The notes beneath the pieces are model-generated. The model did no database searches. It was not told where the DNA came from and saw only the letters and a list, made by a program, of their open reading frames with translations. DNA of 64,000 nt from Cohaesibacter intestini (GTDB lineage Bacteria; Pseudomonadota; Alphaproteobacteria; Rhizobiales; Cohaesibacteraceae), in NCBI RefSeq assembly GCF_003324485.1, contig NZ_QODK01000004.1:186001-250000 (forward strand). The letters are read 5' to 3'. Within the stretch, counting starts at the first letter, position 1. Each line of letters opens with the position of its first letter. Shown here piece by piece: positions 34,317-43,278 of this stretch. A program made the translations under genes and the position numbers.

Positions 34317-35275
34317 TGACACCACAAGACTATGCTTTCTTGCAGGGCTTTTTGAAACAAAAGTCCGGACTTGTGCTCTCTGAAGACAAGCAATATCTGA
34401 TTGAAAGCCGTCTCATGCCTGTCGCGCGCAAAGCCGGGCTTGGGACCATTGCTGATTTGATCGTTAAGCTGCGGTCTTCAGGAGATCGCGCCTTGCAGAC
34501 GGCGGTCGTCGAGGCGATGACCACCAACGAGTCCTTCTTCTTTCGCGACAAAACACCCTTTGAGCATTTCGTCGAAACGATCATTCCGCATTTGGTGCAA
34601 AATCGTCAGCGGGGCCGCGTGCGGATCTGGTGCGCGGCTGCATCAACCGGGCAGGAGCCTTATTCTCTGGCCATGTGCCTGAAGGAAAATGCTGCCAAGC
34701 TTGGTGGTTTGAGCTTCGAGATCATTGGTACCGATATTTCCCATGAAGTGCTGGAGAAGGCCAAAGCTGGCTTCTATACCCAGTTTGAGGTACAGCGCGG
34801 GCTGCCGGTGCAGTTGTTGCTTAAATATTTCAAGCAGCATGGTGAAATGTGGCAGATCTCTCCGGAGATCCGTTCGATGGTCAGCTATCGTCACTTCAAT
34901 CTGCTCGACAGCTTCGCCTCGATGGGTCAGTTTGACGTGATTTTCTGCCGTAACGTGTTGATCTATTTCGATCAGGCAACCAAAACCGATATCATGAACC
35001 GTCTCGCCAAGCAGATGCCAAATGATGGCTATCTATTGCTCGGTGCAGCTGAAACCGTGGTTGGATTGACGACCTCTTTCCAGTCGGTGCCTGGTAAACG
35101 TGGCCTTTATACCAATGCTGCTGGTGCGCAGACTGGCTCTGCCGGTGGATTTGGTCAGCGGGCGCTTGCTGCCGGTGGTAGCCTTTCAGCCCAGTCTTCG
35201 GGTGCTGCGCCGGGCGCGGGCGCATCGACTTTTTCCGCCTCACGCTTTTCAAGCATCAATGGCGGTCGGAAGTAA
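34316..35275 (+). CDS. cheR: Chemotaxis protein methyltransferase CheR
   Basis: SAM-dependent methylation of glutamates on chemoreceptors, opposing CheB. The 319-aa protein has the N-terminal helical domain, NESFFFRDKTPFEHF, the SAM loop RIWCAAASTGQEPYSLAM, IIGTDISHEVLEKAK and VIFCRNVLIYFDQATK. The C-terminal 50 residues are a Gly/Ala/Ser-rich tail not needed for catalysis. The start overlaps the cheB stop. It is the last gene of the che operon; terminators follow at 35303 and 35413. Confidence 0.96.
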   Translation: MTPQDYAFLQGFLKQKSGLVLSEDKQYLIESRLMPVARKAGLGTIADLIVKLRSSGDRALQTAVVEAMTTNESFFFRDKTPFEHFVETIIPHLVQNRQRGRVRIWCAAASTGQEPYSLAMCLKENAAKLGGLSFEIIGTDISHEVLEKAKAGFYTQFEVQRGLPVQLLLKYFKQHGEMWQISPEIRSMVSYRHFNLLDSFASMGQFDVIFCRNVLIYFDQATKTDIMNRLAKQMPNDGYLLLGAAETVVGLTTSFQSVPGKRGLYTNAAGAQTGSAGGFGQRALAAGGSLSAQSSGAAPGAGASTFSASRFSSINGGRK

Positions 35276-35302
35276 CCCAAGCCACTATCTGACAAGAATT
35301 CA

Positions 35303-35336
35303 AAAAGCCGTTCCCCTCAAGGGAGCGGTTTTTTGC
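35303..35336 (+). terminator. Terminator of the che operon
   Basis: Stem CCGTTCCC/GGGAGCGG (one G-U pair) with flanking A and T runs lies 30 bp after cheR. Confidence 0.85.
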
Positions 35337-35412
35337 TTGGCGTTCTGCAATCTGTGCCGAGGAGGGAAGATGGCGGCTGCCGATAAGGTCGAGTCAGGGG
35401 AGTTAGGCAAAA

Positions 35413-35442
35413 AAAAGCCGCCCTTTTGCAAAGGCGGCTTTT
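35413..35442. terminator. Bidirectional terminator between cheR and ctrA
   Basis: A perfect stem AAAAGCCGCC/GGCGGCTTTT has A and T runs on opposite sides, so it can stop transcripts of both convergent units. Confidence 0.85.
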
Positions 35443-35523
35443 AAGGAATAGGGGAGCATTGCCAGTTTCGGGCCGTGTCAGGAGCGGGATTTGGTCGCCC
35501 TTCCTGACAGGGACTGTCCGAAG

Positions 35524-36225
35524 TTAGGCGCTTTCTCGCATTCCATCTTCATCTGGTTCGCGCAGAACATAGCCGCGGCCCCATACCGTTTCGATATAGT
35601 TGCGGCCGCCGGTCGCGGTTGCGAGCTTCTTGCGCAGTTTGCAGATGAATACGTCGATGATTTTCAGTTCAGGCTCGTCCATGCCACCATAAAGATGGTT
35701 GAGGAACATTTCCTTGGTCAGCGTGGTGCCTTTGCGCAAGGAAAGCAGTTCGAGCATCTGATATTCTTTGCCGGTCAGGTGGACGCGCTGGCCCTGAACT
35801 TCAACAGTTTTGGTGTCGAGATTGACCGTCAATTCGCCGGTGTTGATGACCGACTGGGCATGGCCCTTGGAGCGGCGGACGATCGCATGGATACGTGCCA
35901 CCAGCTCATCCTTGTGGAATGGCTTGGTCATATAGTCGTCAGCGCCAAATCCAAGGCCACGAACCTTGTCTTCAATGCCCGCCAGGCCAGAAAGGATGAG
36001 AATAGGAGTCTTGACCTTGGAGACGCGCAAAGTGCGGAGCACTTCATAGCCGCTCATGTCTGGCAAGTTCAGATCCAGAAGAATAATGTCGTAGTCGTAC
36101 AATTTGCCGAGGTCGACGCCTTCCTCACCAAGATCGGTGGTATAGACATTGAAACTCTCGGACTTGAGCATCAACTCGATGCTCTGTGCTGTGGCGCTAT
36201 CGTCCTCAATTAGCAAAACTCGCAT
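35524..36225 (-). CDS. ctrA: Cell-cycle master response regulator CtrA
   Basis: OmpR-type regulator of 233 aa that controls flagellar, chemotaxis, division and replication genes in Alphaproteobacteria. The receiver has LLIEDD and the phospho-Asp51 ([12 protein letters not shown]), at the same position as in Caulobacter. The winged helix has the nearly invariant [37 protein letters not shown]. The ATG follows AAAGGGG. The protein ends in MRESA, a small hydrophobic tail comparable to ClpXP-recognised CtrA ends. It diverges from fliI across a 368-bp control region with six GANTC sites. Confidence 0.97.
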   Translation of the reverse strand: MRVLLIEDDSATAQSIELMLKSESFNVYTTDLGEEGVDLGKLYDYDIILLDLNLPDMSGYEVLRTLRVSKVKTPILILSGLAGIEDKVRGLGFGADDYMTKPFHKDELVARIHAIVRRSKGHAQSVINTGELTVNLDTKTVEVQGQRVHLTGKEYQMLELLSLRKGTTLTKEMFLNHLYGGMDEPELKIIDVFICKLRKKLATATGGRNYIETVWGRGYVLREPDEDGMRESA

Positions 36226-36341
36226 GCCAATCCCCTTTGTTTGCCTTTCCTGGGCTCGGAGCAACCTGCCTTTCTGGCGATTGCTTAGGACCAAATTTCA
36301 TCCCAGTTGTTAAGGCTAGTCCATAATGGTTAACAAATCCT

Positions 36342-36578
36342 GATTCCATCGTGCAAGCCTCGTCTCGTAACTTTACAAAAAAAATGCTATCTCGTTGATT
36401 CCTAGGAAATCTTTTCCTACCAGCTTTCTTAATGTTTTACTTTAAGAAACGTTCTTAAGTGATTCACGAGACTCAGCTACGCAAGCGATTACCCAGCTGG
36501 GAAATATTTGCCGGTCAAAATCCCTCGAGATAATAATTAACCAATCGGGTAAACGAATCATTACCATGCAGTAGAATC
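36342..36578. promoter_or_regulatory. GANTC-rich control region between ctrA and fliI
   Basis: GANTC sites lie at 36342-36346, 36397-36401, 36461-36465, 36470-36474, 36555-36559 and 36574-36578. That is six in 237 bp, where about one is expected by chance. GANTC is the CcrM methylation site, and its state regulates the ctrA promoter through GcrA in Caulobacter. The region also has several TTAA half-sites and a perfect dyad TTAAGAA-ACG-TTCTTAA at 36442-36458. It is AT-rich and holds no gene. Confidence 0.7.
36402..36420. promoter_or_regulatory. Dyad operator candidate shared with the fliF promoter region
   Basis: It contains a perfect 17-bp dyad, TAGGAAA-TCT-TTTCCTA. Extended to 19 bp it matches the element at 52608-52626 at 16 of 19 positions. 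One GANTC site abuts it. Protein unknown. Confidence 0.65.
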
Positions 36579-36593
36579 ATTAAAGGCTTAGCA

Positions 36594-37934
36594 ATGGTCC
36601 AGGAACTTATCGGTAAGGTAGATGACATCTCGCCCAGACACGCCTATGGCCGCGTGACGTCGATTCAAGGGCATCTGGTCGAGGTGGCCGGTCCCTTGTT
36701 CGAAATGAGCGTGGGCTCGATGCTGACGATTCATGCGGATGGACGGGAGCCTGCCAAGTGCGAAGTGGTCGGCTTTTCGACCGATCGGGCCCTGTGTTTG
36801 CCTTTCTCTGAGCTTGATGGCATTCGTCTTGGCTGCCGAGCCGTGCTCAACGGTCCTGCGGTGATCCGGCCCACCAAGGCGTGGTTGGGACGGATGATCA
36901 ATGCCCATGGGGAGCCGATTGATGGTAAGGGTCCCTTGCCCCGCGGCCACCATGCTGTGCCGCTGCGACGCAAGCCACCCGCCGCGCATAAGCGGACCCG
37001 GGTCGGCGGGCCGATGGATCTGGGGGTCAGGGCGCTCAATACCTTCATTACCCTTTGTCAGGGCCAGCGCATGGGCATCTTTGCTGGTTCCGGTGTTGGC
37101 AAGTCGGTGCTGCTTTCGATGTTGGCGCGCAACGCCAGTTCCGAGGTCAATGTGATTGGCCTGATCGGGGAACGCGGGCGCGAGGTGCAGGAGTTTGTCG
37201 AGGATGATCTGGGCGAGGAGGGGCTGAAACGCTCCATCGTCGTGGTGGCCACTTCGGATGAAATGGCCTTGATGCGGCGGCAGGCTGCCTATCTTACTTT
37301 GGCATTGGCCGAGTATTTTCGCGAAGATGGTAAACAGGTTCTTTGTATGATGGACTCGGTCACCCGTTTTGCTCAGGCGCAGCGGGAGATTGGCTTGGCT
37401 GCCGGCGAACCCCCCACCTCTAAGGGCTATACCCCCACAGTCTTCGCAGAACTGCCAAAACTTCTGGAAAGAGCCGGTCCGGGCGAAAAAAATGAGGGAG
37501 CCGTTACAGGTCTTTTTACTGTTTTGGTGGAAGGTGATAACCACAATGAACCCGTTGCTGATGCCGTCCGGGGTATTTTGGATGGACATATCGTCATGGA
37601 ACGGGCCATTGCCGAGAGGGGAAGGTACCCGGCGATAAACATTTTGAAATCTGTTTCGCGTACACTTCCCAATGCTGCCGATCCGGCCTTCTGGCCCAGT
37701 GTGTTGAAGGCCCGGCAGCATATGGCGACCTATTCGGATATGGAAGAGTTGATCCGATTGGGAGCCTACAGGCAGGGAAGCGATCCAAGTGTGGATCTGG
37801 CCATCGCTCTTCATGAGCCTCTGGAAGCATTTCTCTCTCAAGGAAAGGGAGAGGCGACCAGCTTGGAAGAGGGATACCAAAGGCTGGAAGCCATCGTTGG
37901 GGCGCGGTCAGAACAGGGCAATACGGGGCTTTAA
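36594..37934 (+). CDS. fliI: Flagellar export ATPase FliI
   Basis: Hexameric ATPase that powers loading of substrates into the flagellar type III export gate. The 446-aa protein shows the F1-beta-like P-loop [14 protein letters not shown] (about 161-174), [12 protein letters not shown], the Walker [26 protein letters not shown] and the [10 protein letters not shown] segment. The start follows AAAGG. It is the first gene of a short fliI-fliJ unit that diverges from ctrA, and probably shares its control region. Confidence 0.96.
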   Translation: MVQELIGKVDDISPRHAYGRVTSIQGHLVEVAGPLFEMSVGSMLTIHADGREPAKCEVVGFSTDRALCLPFSELDGIRLGCRAVLNGPAVIRPTKAWLGRMINAHGEPIDGKGPLPRGHHAVPLRRKPPAAHKRTRVGGPMDLGVRALNTFITLCQGQRMGIFAGSGVGKSVLLSMLARNASSEVNVIGLIGERGREVQEFVEDDLGEEGLKRSIVVVATSDEMALMRRQAAYLTLALAEYFREDGKQVLCMMDSVTRFAQAQREIGLAAGEPPTSKGYTPTVFAELPKLLERAGPGEKNEGAVTGLFTVLVEGDNHNEPVADAVRGILDGHIVMERAIAERGRYPAINILKSVSRTLPNAADPAFWPSVLKARQHMATYSDMEELIRLGAYRQGSDPSVDLAIALHEPLEAFLSQGKGEATSLEEGYQRLEAIVGARSEQGNTGL

Positions 37935-37947
37935 GGAGTATTGAGTA

Positions 37948-38358
37948 ATGAAGTCGCGCGAGAGTCTAATCCGTCTGAAACGTTTTCAGGTTGATGAAAA
38001 GCGTCGTCAAGTCGGACAGATTGAGTTGATGGTCACGGAATTTCAGGGAATGATCCGTGATCTGGATGCACAAATCGCGGTTGAGGAAGAAAAAGCGGGC
38101 ATCGATGATATCGGGCATTTCGCTTATCCGACCTTTGCCAAGGCAGCCTTGCAGCGCAAGGAAAATCTGCAGGTTTCCATTGCTGATCTTAATGAACAGC
38201 TGGAGCGGGCACAGGACCAATTGCGCGAGGCAATCGGCGAGCTGAAGAAAGTCGAGAAGCTCGAAGAGCGCGACCACCAGCGTGAAATGGCTGCCCGTGA
38301 ACAGGCCGAGCAGGACGAGCTGGATGATTTCAGCACAATCGGACGGCGCCGCCGCTAA
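37948..38358 (+). CDS. fliJ: Flagellar export chaperone FliJ
   Basis: A 136-aa, almost wholly helical coiled-coil protein with the profile of FliJ, the stalk that links FliI to FlhA. The N-terminal SRESLIRLKRFQVDEKRRQ and the central LQRKENLQVSIADLNEQLERAQDQL fit. It lies 13 bp after fliI with its own AAGGAG site. Sequence identity in this family is low, so the call leans on position and coiled coil. Confidence 0.88.
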   Translation: MKSRESLIRLKRFQVDEKRRQVGQIELMVTEFQGMIRDLDAQIAVEEEKAGIDDIGHFAYPTFAKAALQRKENLQVSIADLNEQLERAQDQLREAIGELKKVEKLEERDHQREMAAREQAEQDELDDFSTIGRRRR

Positions 38359-38733
38359 TTATGATGCTCGCCCATCCATGGGCACATCGCGCAAAGCGCC
38401 GATCATTGTTCCTGGTCTTCTGCATCAGATCTGCGCTTCGTATGAAGCTGCGGGACTGATGCGGTATGACGATGGGGTGTGACCTGCCCCCCCATGATCC
38501 GATCTTCGCGAGGGAGCTGTGTACCCCGCGCGAGGCCAACGCAGCATTGTTTCAGACATTTCGATCCGTTCCGCACAATGGCGCGGCCTCCGGGGATGCT
38601 CCCTGTTTGGCTTTGGCCATGTGTTTGCCTCGGGTTGGCCCTTGCTCTTGCCCGGTAAACTGCGCTAGAGGGGGCAGGCGCCTTGTTTGGCCACGCCTGT
38701 TTCGGGCGCTTGCTGTTTGTCGGGTTGGATCAG
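38359..38733. other. Intergenic region between fliJ and the PqiA-like gene
   Basis: The region is 375 bp. A small palindrome GCCCAT-CC-ATGGGC at 38370-38383 just after fliJ may help end that transcript, though it lacks a T tract. A long open frame crosses the rest but has no family resemblance or ribosome site, and looks like chance in GC-rich DNA. Confidence 0.5.
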
Positions 38734-39165
38734 ATGTCCTTTCTCTTGCCCCTTTTGTTGGCAATTTCCAGTTTTTCCTTCGCCCTCGGGCTGACCCTGC
38801 CGCTGGTTTCCCTCGACCGATTGCTGTTCTTCACCGAAACGCCGTCACTGATGAGCATCGTTGTTGGGCTGTGGTACGACCATGAGAAATTGCTGGCGGT
38901 GATTGTCTGTGCCTTTTCTGTGGTGTTTCCGGCTGTCAAAATTCTCCTTCTGCATATTGCCGCCTTTCGTGGCAAACGGTCCCGGTCGGTGATCCTGCTG
39001 GGGCTGGCGAGCAAATGGTCGATGATGGATGTATTGCTGGTGGCTCTGGTGGTCTTTTCCGCCAAGACCAGCGGGTTGGCTGAGGCCAGTGCCTTGCCGG
39101 GACTATGGTTCTATGGCACCGCCACCACCGCCTCGGTTCTCGCGTCGGTGATGATCAAGAAGTAG
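38734..39165 (+). CDS. PqiA-like (paraquat-inducible protein A) membrane protein
   Basis: A 143-aa protein with about four transmembrane helices, matching one half of the duplicated PqiA family: GLTLPLVSLDRLLFFTETPSL near the N-terminus, then IVVGLWYDHEKLLAVIVCAFSVVFPAVKILLLH and a KWSMMDVLLVALVVF segment. Full-length PqiA has two such units plus zinc ribbons; this short single-unit form is common in Alphaproteobacteria. An upstream TTG at 38683 has a stronger ribosome site but would add a non-conserved extension. It probably acts in envelope lipid homeostasis; this is inferred. Confidence 0.8.
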   Translation: MSFLLPLLLAISSFSFALGLTLPLVSLDRLLFFTETPSLMSIVVGLWYDHEKLLAVIVCAFSVVFPAVKILLLHIAAFRGKRSRSVILLGLASKWSMMDVLLVALVVFSAKTSGLAEASALPGLWFYGTATTASVLASVMIKK

Positions 39166-39187
39166 GGCAGCACCAAACGGCAAGAGA

Positions 39188-40045
39188 TCAGGCAGAGACC
39201 AGTATGGACATGCCAATCAGGATCACCAGTGCCCAGACGAGCCGATGCTTGAGATTGCCTTCTCCCAACAACAGGCTGCCCGCCAACACGGTGAGCAACA
39301 CGCTGATTTCGCGCAACGGGGCGACAAGAGCCACCGGCGTGAAGGTGAGCGCATAGAGTACGAGAATATAGGCTAAAGGATTGAAGACCGCGATGGCAAT
39401 GACACCCCATTTGTGCTGTTGCCAGTGCTGGCGTATGAGGCCGTGACTGCGCGATGCCACAGGTGCCAGAACCACCATTCGCCCGGCGCTGGATCCATAG
39501 TCGATCAGCAGGGGCGGGACGAGATGGACCGACACCGCATAGGCGTCCCATGCGGTATAGCTGCCGATCAGCACCCCTGCAGCCAGTCCGAAGAGGAGGG
39601 ACGTGCTGACATTACGGGCACCGGATCTGAAGCCCCCGGTCAACATAAGAACGCCAAACACGATTGCGATGGCGCCGGCCGCCATTTGCGGAGTGATGCT
39701 TTCATCCAGCAACAGAATCGCAAAGGTCGTGGAGAGCAGTGGGCCGGTCGCGCGGGCTATTGGATAGACCAGCGACAATTCTCCCTTGCGATACCCGGTT
39801 TGCAACAGCAGAAAATAGCCGAGATGAAAGGTCGCGCTGCCGAGAATCAGCAAAAAAGTCATGGCATCGAGCTGGGGACGCTCGACAAGCAGGATCCAGA
39901 GGGCAAGCGGAAAATAGAGGATGACCGTTACCGTGGAAAAGAGCCAGATCAATTCTGGCCCGCCATTGATCCGCTTGATCAAGACATTCCAGGTGGCGTG
40001 ACAGAATGCGGCGGTGAGAATGAGGGCAAAGCCAGTGATGGACAT
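39188..40045 (-). CDS. EamA-type DMT family transporter
   Basis: A 285-aa integral membrane protein with ten predicted helices in two EamA repeats (the first ends near MLTGGF, the second has PVALVAPLREISVLLTVLAGSLLLGEG). Members export amino acids, purines or other metabolites. The conserved repeat ends PIARATGPLLSTTFAILLLDESIT and PLREISVLLTVLAGSLLLGEGN are clear. It converges on the PqiA-like gene. The substrate cannot be predicted. Confidence 0.88.
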   Translation of the reverse strand: MSITGFALILTAAFCHATWNVLIKRINGGPELIWLFSTVTVILYFPLALWILLVERPQLDAMTFLLILGSATFHLGYFLLLQTGYRKGELSLVYPIARATGPLLSTTFAILLLDESITPQMAAGAIAIVFGVLMLTGGFRSGARNVSTSLLFGLAAGVLIGSYTAWDAYAVSVHLVPPLLIDYGSSAGRMVVLAPVASRSHGLIRQHWQQHKWGVIAIAVFNPLAYILVLYALTFTPVALVAPLREISVLLTVLAGSLLLGEGNLKHRLVWALVILIGMSILVSA

Positions 40046-40495
40046 TTGAGACTCCAGACAAAATATAGACGTGTTTCATCACGCCCTGTCCATCCCCTCT
40101 GGTCTTTTCGTCCTCGGGTGTCTGCCACCGGCTCATAACGGCGCTCGGACCAGCTTGCCCAATGGCAACGGAACCCTAGCCGCACATGGAAAGGCTGGCA
40201 CCAAGACTAGAAGGGGATCGGCGTCAAATCAATCCCAGATCGGGGCGCATGTCTCCGTGCTATGGGACATGCCATTCCAGTGGAATTGTCTGCGGAGGCT
40301 GACGGTTACGGATTTTGAGGATGCAAGTGGGGACTTGTACGAATGCGACGATTCGATGCAGCTCGGATACGGTGCATCTTGGTTGTTTTCTGCGCTATAT
40401 CCCTTTTGATTTTTTCCTCCAAGAGTCTGTTCCGATTTGGAAAGTCAGGACAAGACGCGTAGAGGCATGACACTTTTGCAAAGGAAGGCAAATTC
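40046..40495. other. Intergenic region between the DMT transporter and the AGCS symporter
   Basis: This 450-bp gap holds the divergent promoters. A short inverted repeat (GATGCA ... TGCATC, about 40354-40377) and an A/T-rich run before 40430 are the only structures I see. The symporter start has an AAAGGAAGG ribosome site. Confidence 0.5.
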
Positions 40496-41860
40496 ATGGA
40501 AGCGTTGAATGCTCTTGTCAGTTCCATCAACGGAGTCGTCTGGGGACCGTTGATGCTGGTTCTTATCCTAGGGGTTGGCCTGTTTTTGCAGGTGGGTCTG
40601 AAATTTATGCCGATCCTCAAGCTGGGCACCGGCTTCAGTCTGCTGTTCAAGGGGCGCGCCGGGCAGGGGGAAGGGCAGATCAGTCCTTTCAATGCTCTGA
40701 TGACCTCGCTTTCGGCCACTATAGGCACGGGCAACATTGCCGGCGTGGCGACGGCTGTCTTTCTGGGTGGACCCGGCGCTCTGTTCTGGATGTGGATGAC
40801 GGCCCTGATTGGCATGGCAACCAAATATGCCGAGGCCGTTTGCGCCGTCAAATATCGTGAAACCGACGAGTTGGGCAACTTTGTCGGCGGCCCGATGTAT
40901 TACATCAAGAATGGTCTGGGCAAGAATTGGCGCTGGCTGGGCTTTGCCTTTGCCCTGTTCGGTGCGATTGCCGCCTTTGGCATTGGTAATGGTGTGCAGG
41001 CCAATGGTGTGGCGCAGGTGTTGGAAAGCAACTTTGGTGTCAATACATCCGTCACCGGCGTGGTGCTGATGCTGCTGACCGCCATGGTTATTCTGGGGGG
41101 CATCTCCCGCATTGGGGCCGTTGCTGGCAAGCTGGTGCCGTTCATGGCTGTTGCCTATATCATTGCCGGCTTCCTGGTTCTGCTGATCAATATCGGTAAT
41201 ATCGGCGAAGCACTTGGTCTGGTCTTTGCTCATGCCTTCACCCCTTCGGCTGCAGAAGGTGGCTTTGCGGGCGCTGCTGTCTGGGCCGCCATCCGCTTTG
41301 GTGTGGCCCGTGGTGTCTTCTCCAACGAAGCCGGTCTTGGCTCCGCCCCGATCGCCCATGCGGCGGCGGCCACCAAAGGGCCGGTCAACCAAGGTCTGGT
41401 CGCCATGCTGGGCACCTTCATCGACACCATCATTGTTTGCTCGATCACCGGTCTTGCCATCATCTCTTCTGGTGCGTGGACGTCTGGTGAATCCGGAGCG
41501 GCGTTGACCTCGTTGGCTTTTGAAACCACGCTACCGGGCATCGGGGGGACCGTGATTGCGCTGTCGCTTTCGATCTTTGCCTTCACCACCATTCTGGGCT
41601 GGTCCTTCTATGGCGAGAAATGCGTTGGCTATCTGATGGGCCATCGCATCCTGATCGTCTATCGTCTTGCCTGGATCGTGATGATTTATTTCGGCGCAAC
41701 GGCGGATCTTGGTTTCATCTGGCTTCTGGCAGATACGCTCAATGCGATGATGGCCATCCCGAACCTGATCGCTCTGGCTCTGCTCAGCCCGGTTGTGTTC
41801 AAACTGACGCGAGACTATTTCGCAACCAATGGTGCCTCGGAAGAAAATTCGGGCGAGTGA
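40496..41860 (+). CDS. Sodium:alanine symporter (AGCS family)
   Basis: Sodium-coupled uptake of alanine, glycine or related amino acids across the inner membrane. The 454-aa protein has about eleven helices and the family signature GGPMYYIKNGLG, plus FNALMTSLSATIGTGNIAGVATA, FGVARGVFSNEAGLGSAPIAHAAA and FTTILGWSFYGEKC. The length is normal. A hairpin and then a UspA gene follow within 72 bp on the same strand, so partial co-transcription is likely. Confidence 0.94.
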   Translation: MEALNALVSSINGVVWGPLMLVLILGVGLFLQVGLKFMPILKLGTGFSLLFKGRAGQGEGQISPFNALMTSLSATIGTGNIAGVATAVFLGGPGALFWMWMTALIGMATKYAEAVCAVKYRETDELGNFVGGPMYYIKNGLGKNWRWLGFAFALFGAIAAFGIGNGVQANGVAQVLESNFGVNTSVTGVVLMLLTAMVILGGISRIGAVAGKLVPFMAVAYIIAGFLVLLINIGNIGEALGLVFAHAFTPSAAEGGFAGAAVWAAIRFGVARGVFSNEAGLGSAPIAHAAAATKGPVNQGLVAMLGTFIDTIIVCSITGLAIISSGAWTSGESGAALTSLAFETTLPGIGGTVIALSLSIFAFTTILGWSFYGEKCVGYLMGHRILIVYRLAWIVMIYFGATADLGFIWLLADTLNAMMAIPNLIALALLSPVVFKLTRDYFATNGASEENSGE

Positions 41861-41870
41861 TCGCAATCCG

Positions 41871-41892
41871 GGGAGCCGGCTTGACGGCTCCC
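41871..41892 (+). terminator. Hairpin between the symporter and the stress-protein gene
   Basis: Stem GGGAGCCG/CGGCTCCC with loop GCTTGA is followed by a pyrimidine tract (TTCCTCCTTTCC). It may be a terminator or an attenuator or processing stem, since the next gene is 40 bp on. Confidence 0.6.
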
Positions 41893-41932
41893 TTCCTCCT
41901 TTCCAATCCCAGTTTATGCAAGGACAAGACCC

Positions 41933-42346
41933 ATGGTCACAAAAATCCTGCTGCCGATTGATCACACCGACTCCCGGTCCTGGAAAAAGGCTCTGCCGAT
42001 GGCTCAGGAGCAGGCGAAATTCTACGGGGCCGAGCTTCATGTTGTTTCGGTCATTCCCGAAATCATCAAGCTGCCAAACCTGCCGGACAATTATGGTGAC
42101 GGGGCAAAGGCGCATGTGCGTAAGGTCATCGAAGGCATTTTAGCGGAGCAGGGAACAAGCGATATCGCCATCCATATCGAGGAAGGCAGCGCCTATCGCG
42201 AAATCCTCAAGCTGGCCCATGCTGACCATTTTGACATGATCGTCATGGCTTCGGCCAAGGGGGACTTCCCTGATTTTGAAATGGGTCCGCATTTGGGTCG
42301 CGTGGTGCGCAACGCCCATTGCACGGTGATGGTTATCCGCGATTGA
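41933..42346 (+). CDS. Universal stress protein (UspA family)
   Basis: A 137-aa single-domain UspA protein, a cytosolic ATP- or AMP-binding stress factor. It has the N-terminal KILLPIDHTDSRSWKKAL and the C-terminal segment DMIVMASAKGDFPDFEMGPHLGRVVRNAHCTVMVIRD. The usual ATP-binding G2xG9xGS motif is altered (the final part reads LGRVVRNAHC), so nucleotide binding may differ. The ATG follows AAGGA. Proximity to the sodium:alanine symporter suggests a linked role, which is not proven. Confidence 0.92.
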   Translation: MVTKILLPIDHTDSRSWKKALPMAQEQAKFYGAELHVVSVIPEIIKLPNLPDNYGDGAKAHVRKVIEGILAEQGTSDIAIHIEEGSAYREILKLAHADHFDMIVMASAKGDFPDFEMGPHLGRVVRNAHCTVMVIRD

Positions 42347-42369
42347 GTGGTGCGGCGCAGAGCAGCATT

Positions 42370-43278
42370 CTATGACAGGGGTGAAGGCGAGCGGGGTTGT
42401 TCCTGCTCGCCTTTCTCGTTCAGAAGGTGCAGGTCCTGCGGATATAGGGCGTCGAAGGCATTTCTGAGAAAGAGAGGGGTTTCGATAACGCGCCGGGGGT
42501 CGCGCCGATGCGCAACCAGTCCATCGATCAGCGTATGATTGTTCGTTCGTTCGCGTGCCAACATGCCGAGGGTTTCACAATGCTGCCACCAGCCGGATAC
42601 CAGCATGTCGGGGGGGATCTGCTCCCAACTGGCGTGGGTGTTGGTTTCGTGTAAAGTCTTGAAGTAAAGGGGTTGCCGCACGCGACGCAGCGCGCCCAAC
42701 AGGGTTTGCTGGAGGATCCAGGTGGTGTCGACACAGCAATCTGTGGGCGGATTGTGACGCAGGGCAAGGGCAGGCCAGTCGGCGGGCCGTCGGCGCATCA
42801 GGGCTCGGAAGCTGTATCCATTATAGAGATTTTCCATCATATGGCCGATTCGCTCGTCAAGCGTGCCCAGCAGTTCGGACGGCTCCATAATGCCGCCGTG
42901 ATACTCGATGTCGCTGTAGGCTGCAAAGGTGTCAGGCTCGCTTTCAAGGCAAGAAAGGCATGCTTCCAGATAGGTTGGTGCCAACAGGTCGTCGTGGGGC
43001 AGGACCATGAAATACTGGCCTCTGGCCTTGGACAGAACGGTGTTGGTATTGGCCACCCAGCCCAGCCGTTTGCGCTGATTGATCACCCTGATCTTGGGGT
43101 GTTTTCGATAGGACTGCAGATCCGGCGTTGGAAGGGCACCGTCATTGGAGACAATGATTTCGATATCGTCCACGCTCTGGGATAGCGCAGACTCCAGCAC
43201 CCGGGCAATGAAGGGCTGGGCGTCATAGGCGGGGATGCAGATCGAGACGAGGGGGCGAGGCCTTAAAAACCGGAACAT
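42370..43278 (-). CDS. Family 2 glycosyltransferase
   Basis: A 302-aa GT-A-fold glycosyltransferase that adds a sugar to a surface glycan or other acceptor. It starts with LVSICIPAYDAQPFIARVLESALSQ, has the nucleotide-binding IIVSNDGA and the DxD-like PHDDLLAP (about residues 94-101). A long C-terminal region (about 110-302) has no known domain that I recognise. The start overlaps the preceding FAD-oxidoreductase gene by 16 bp. Donor and acceptor are unknown. Confidence 0.85.
   Translation of the reverse strand: MFRFLRPRPLVSICIPAYDAQPFIARVLESALSQSVDDIEIIVSNDGALPTPDLQSYRKHPKIRVINQRKRLGWVANTNTVLSKARGQYFMVLPHDDLLAPTYLEACLSCLESEPDTFAAYSDIEYHGGIMEPSELLGTLDERIGHMMENLYNGYSFRALMRRRPADWPALALRHNPPTDCCVDTTWILQQTLLGALRRVRQPLYFKTLHETNTHASWEQIPPDMLVSGWWQHCETLGMLARERTNNHTLIDGLVAHRRDPRRVIETPLFLRNAFDALYPQDLHLLNEKGEQEQPRSPSPLS
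42384..42415. terminator. Terminator between the stress-protein gene and the convergent glycosyltransferase
   Basis: Stem AAGGCGAGC/GCTCGCCTT with a 12-nt loop lies partly inside the end of the glycosyltransferase gene and can work in both directions. Confidence 0.75.

Noticed and set aside
38466-38885. 139-codon forward frame between fliJ and the PqiA-like gene
   Set aside because: It overlaps the PqiA-like gene in another frame, is Cys/Pro-rich, and looks random.
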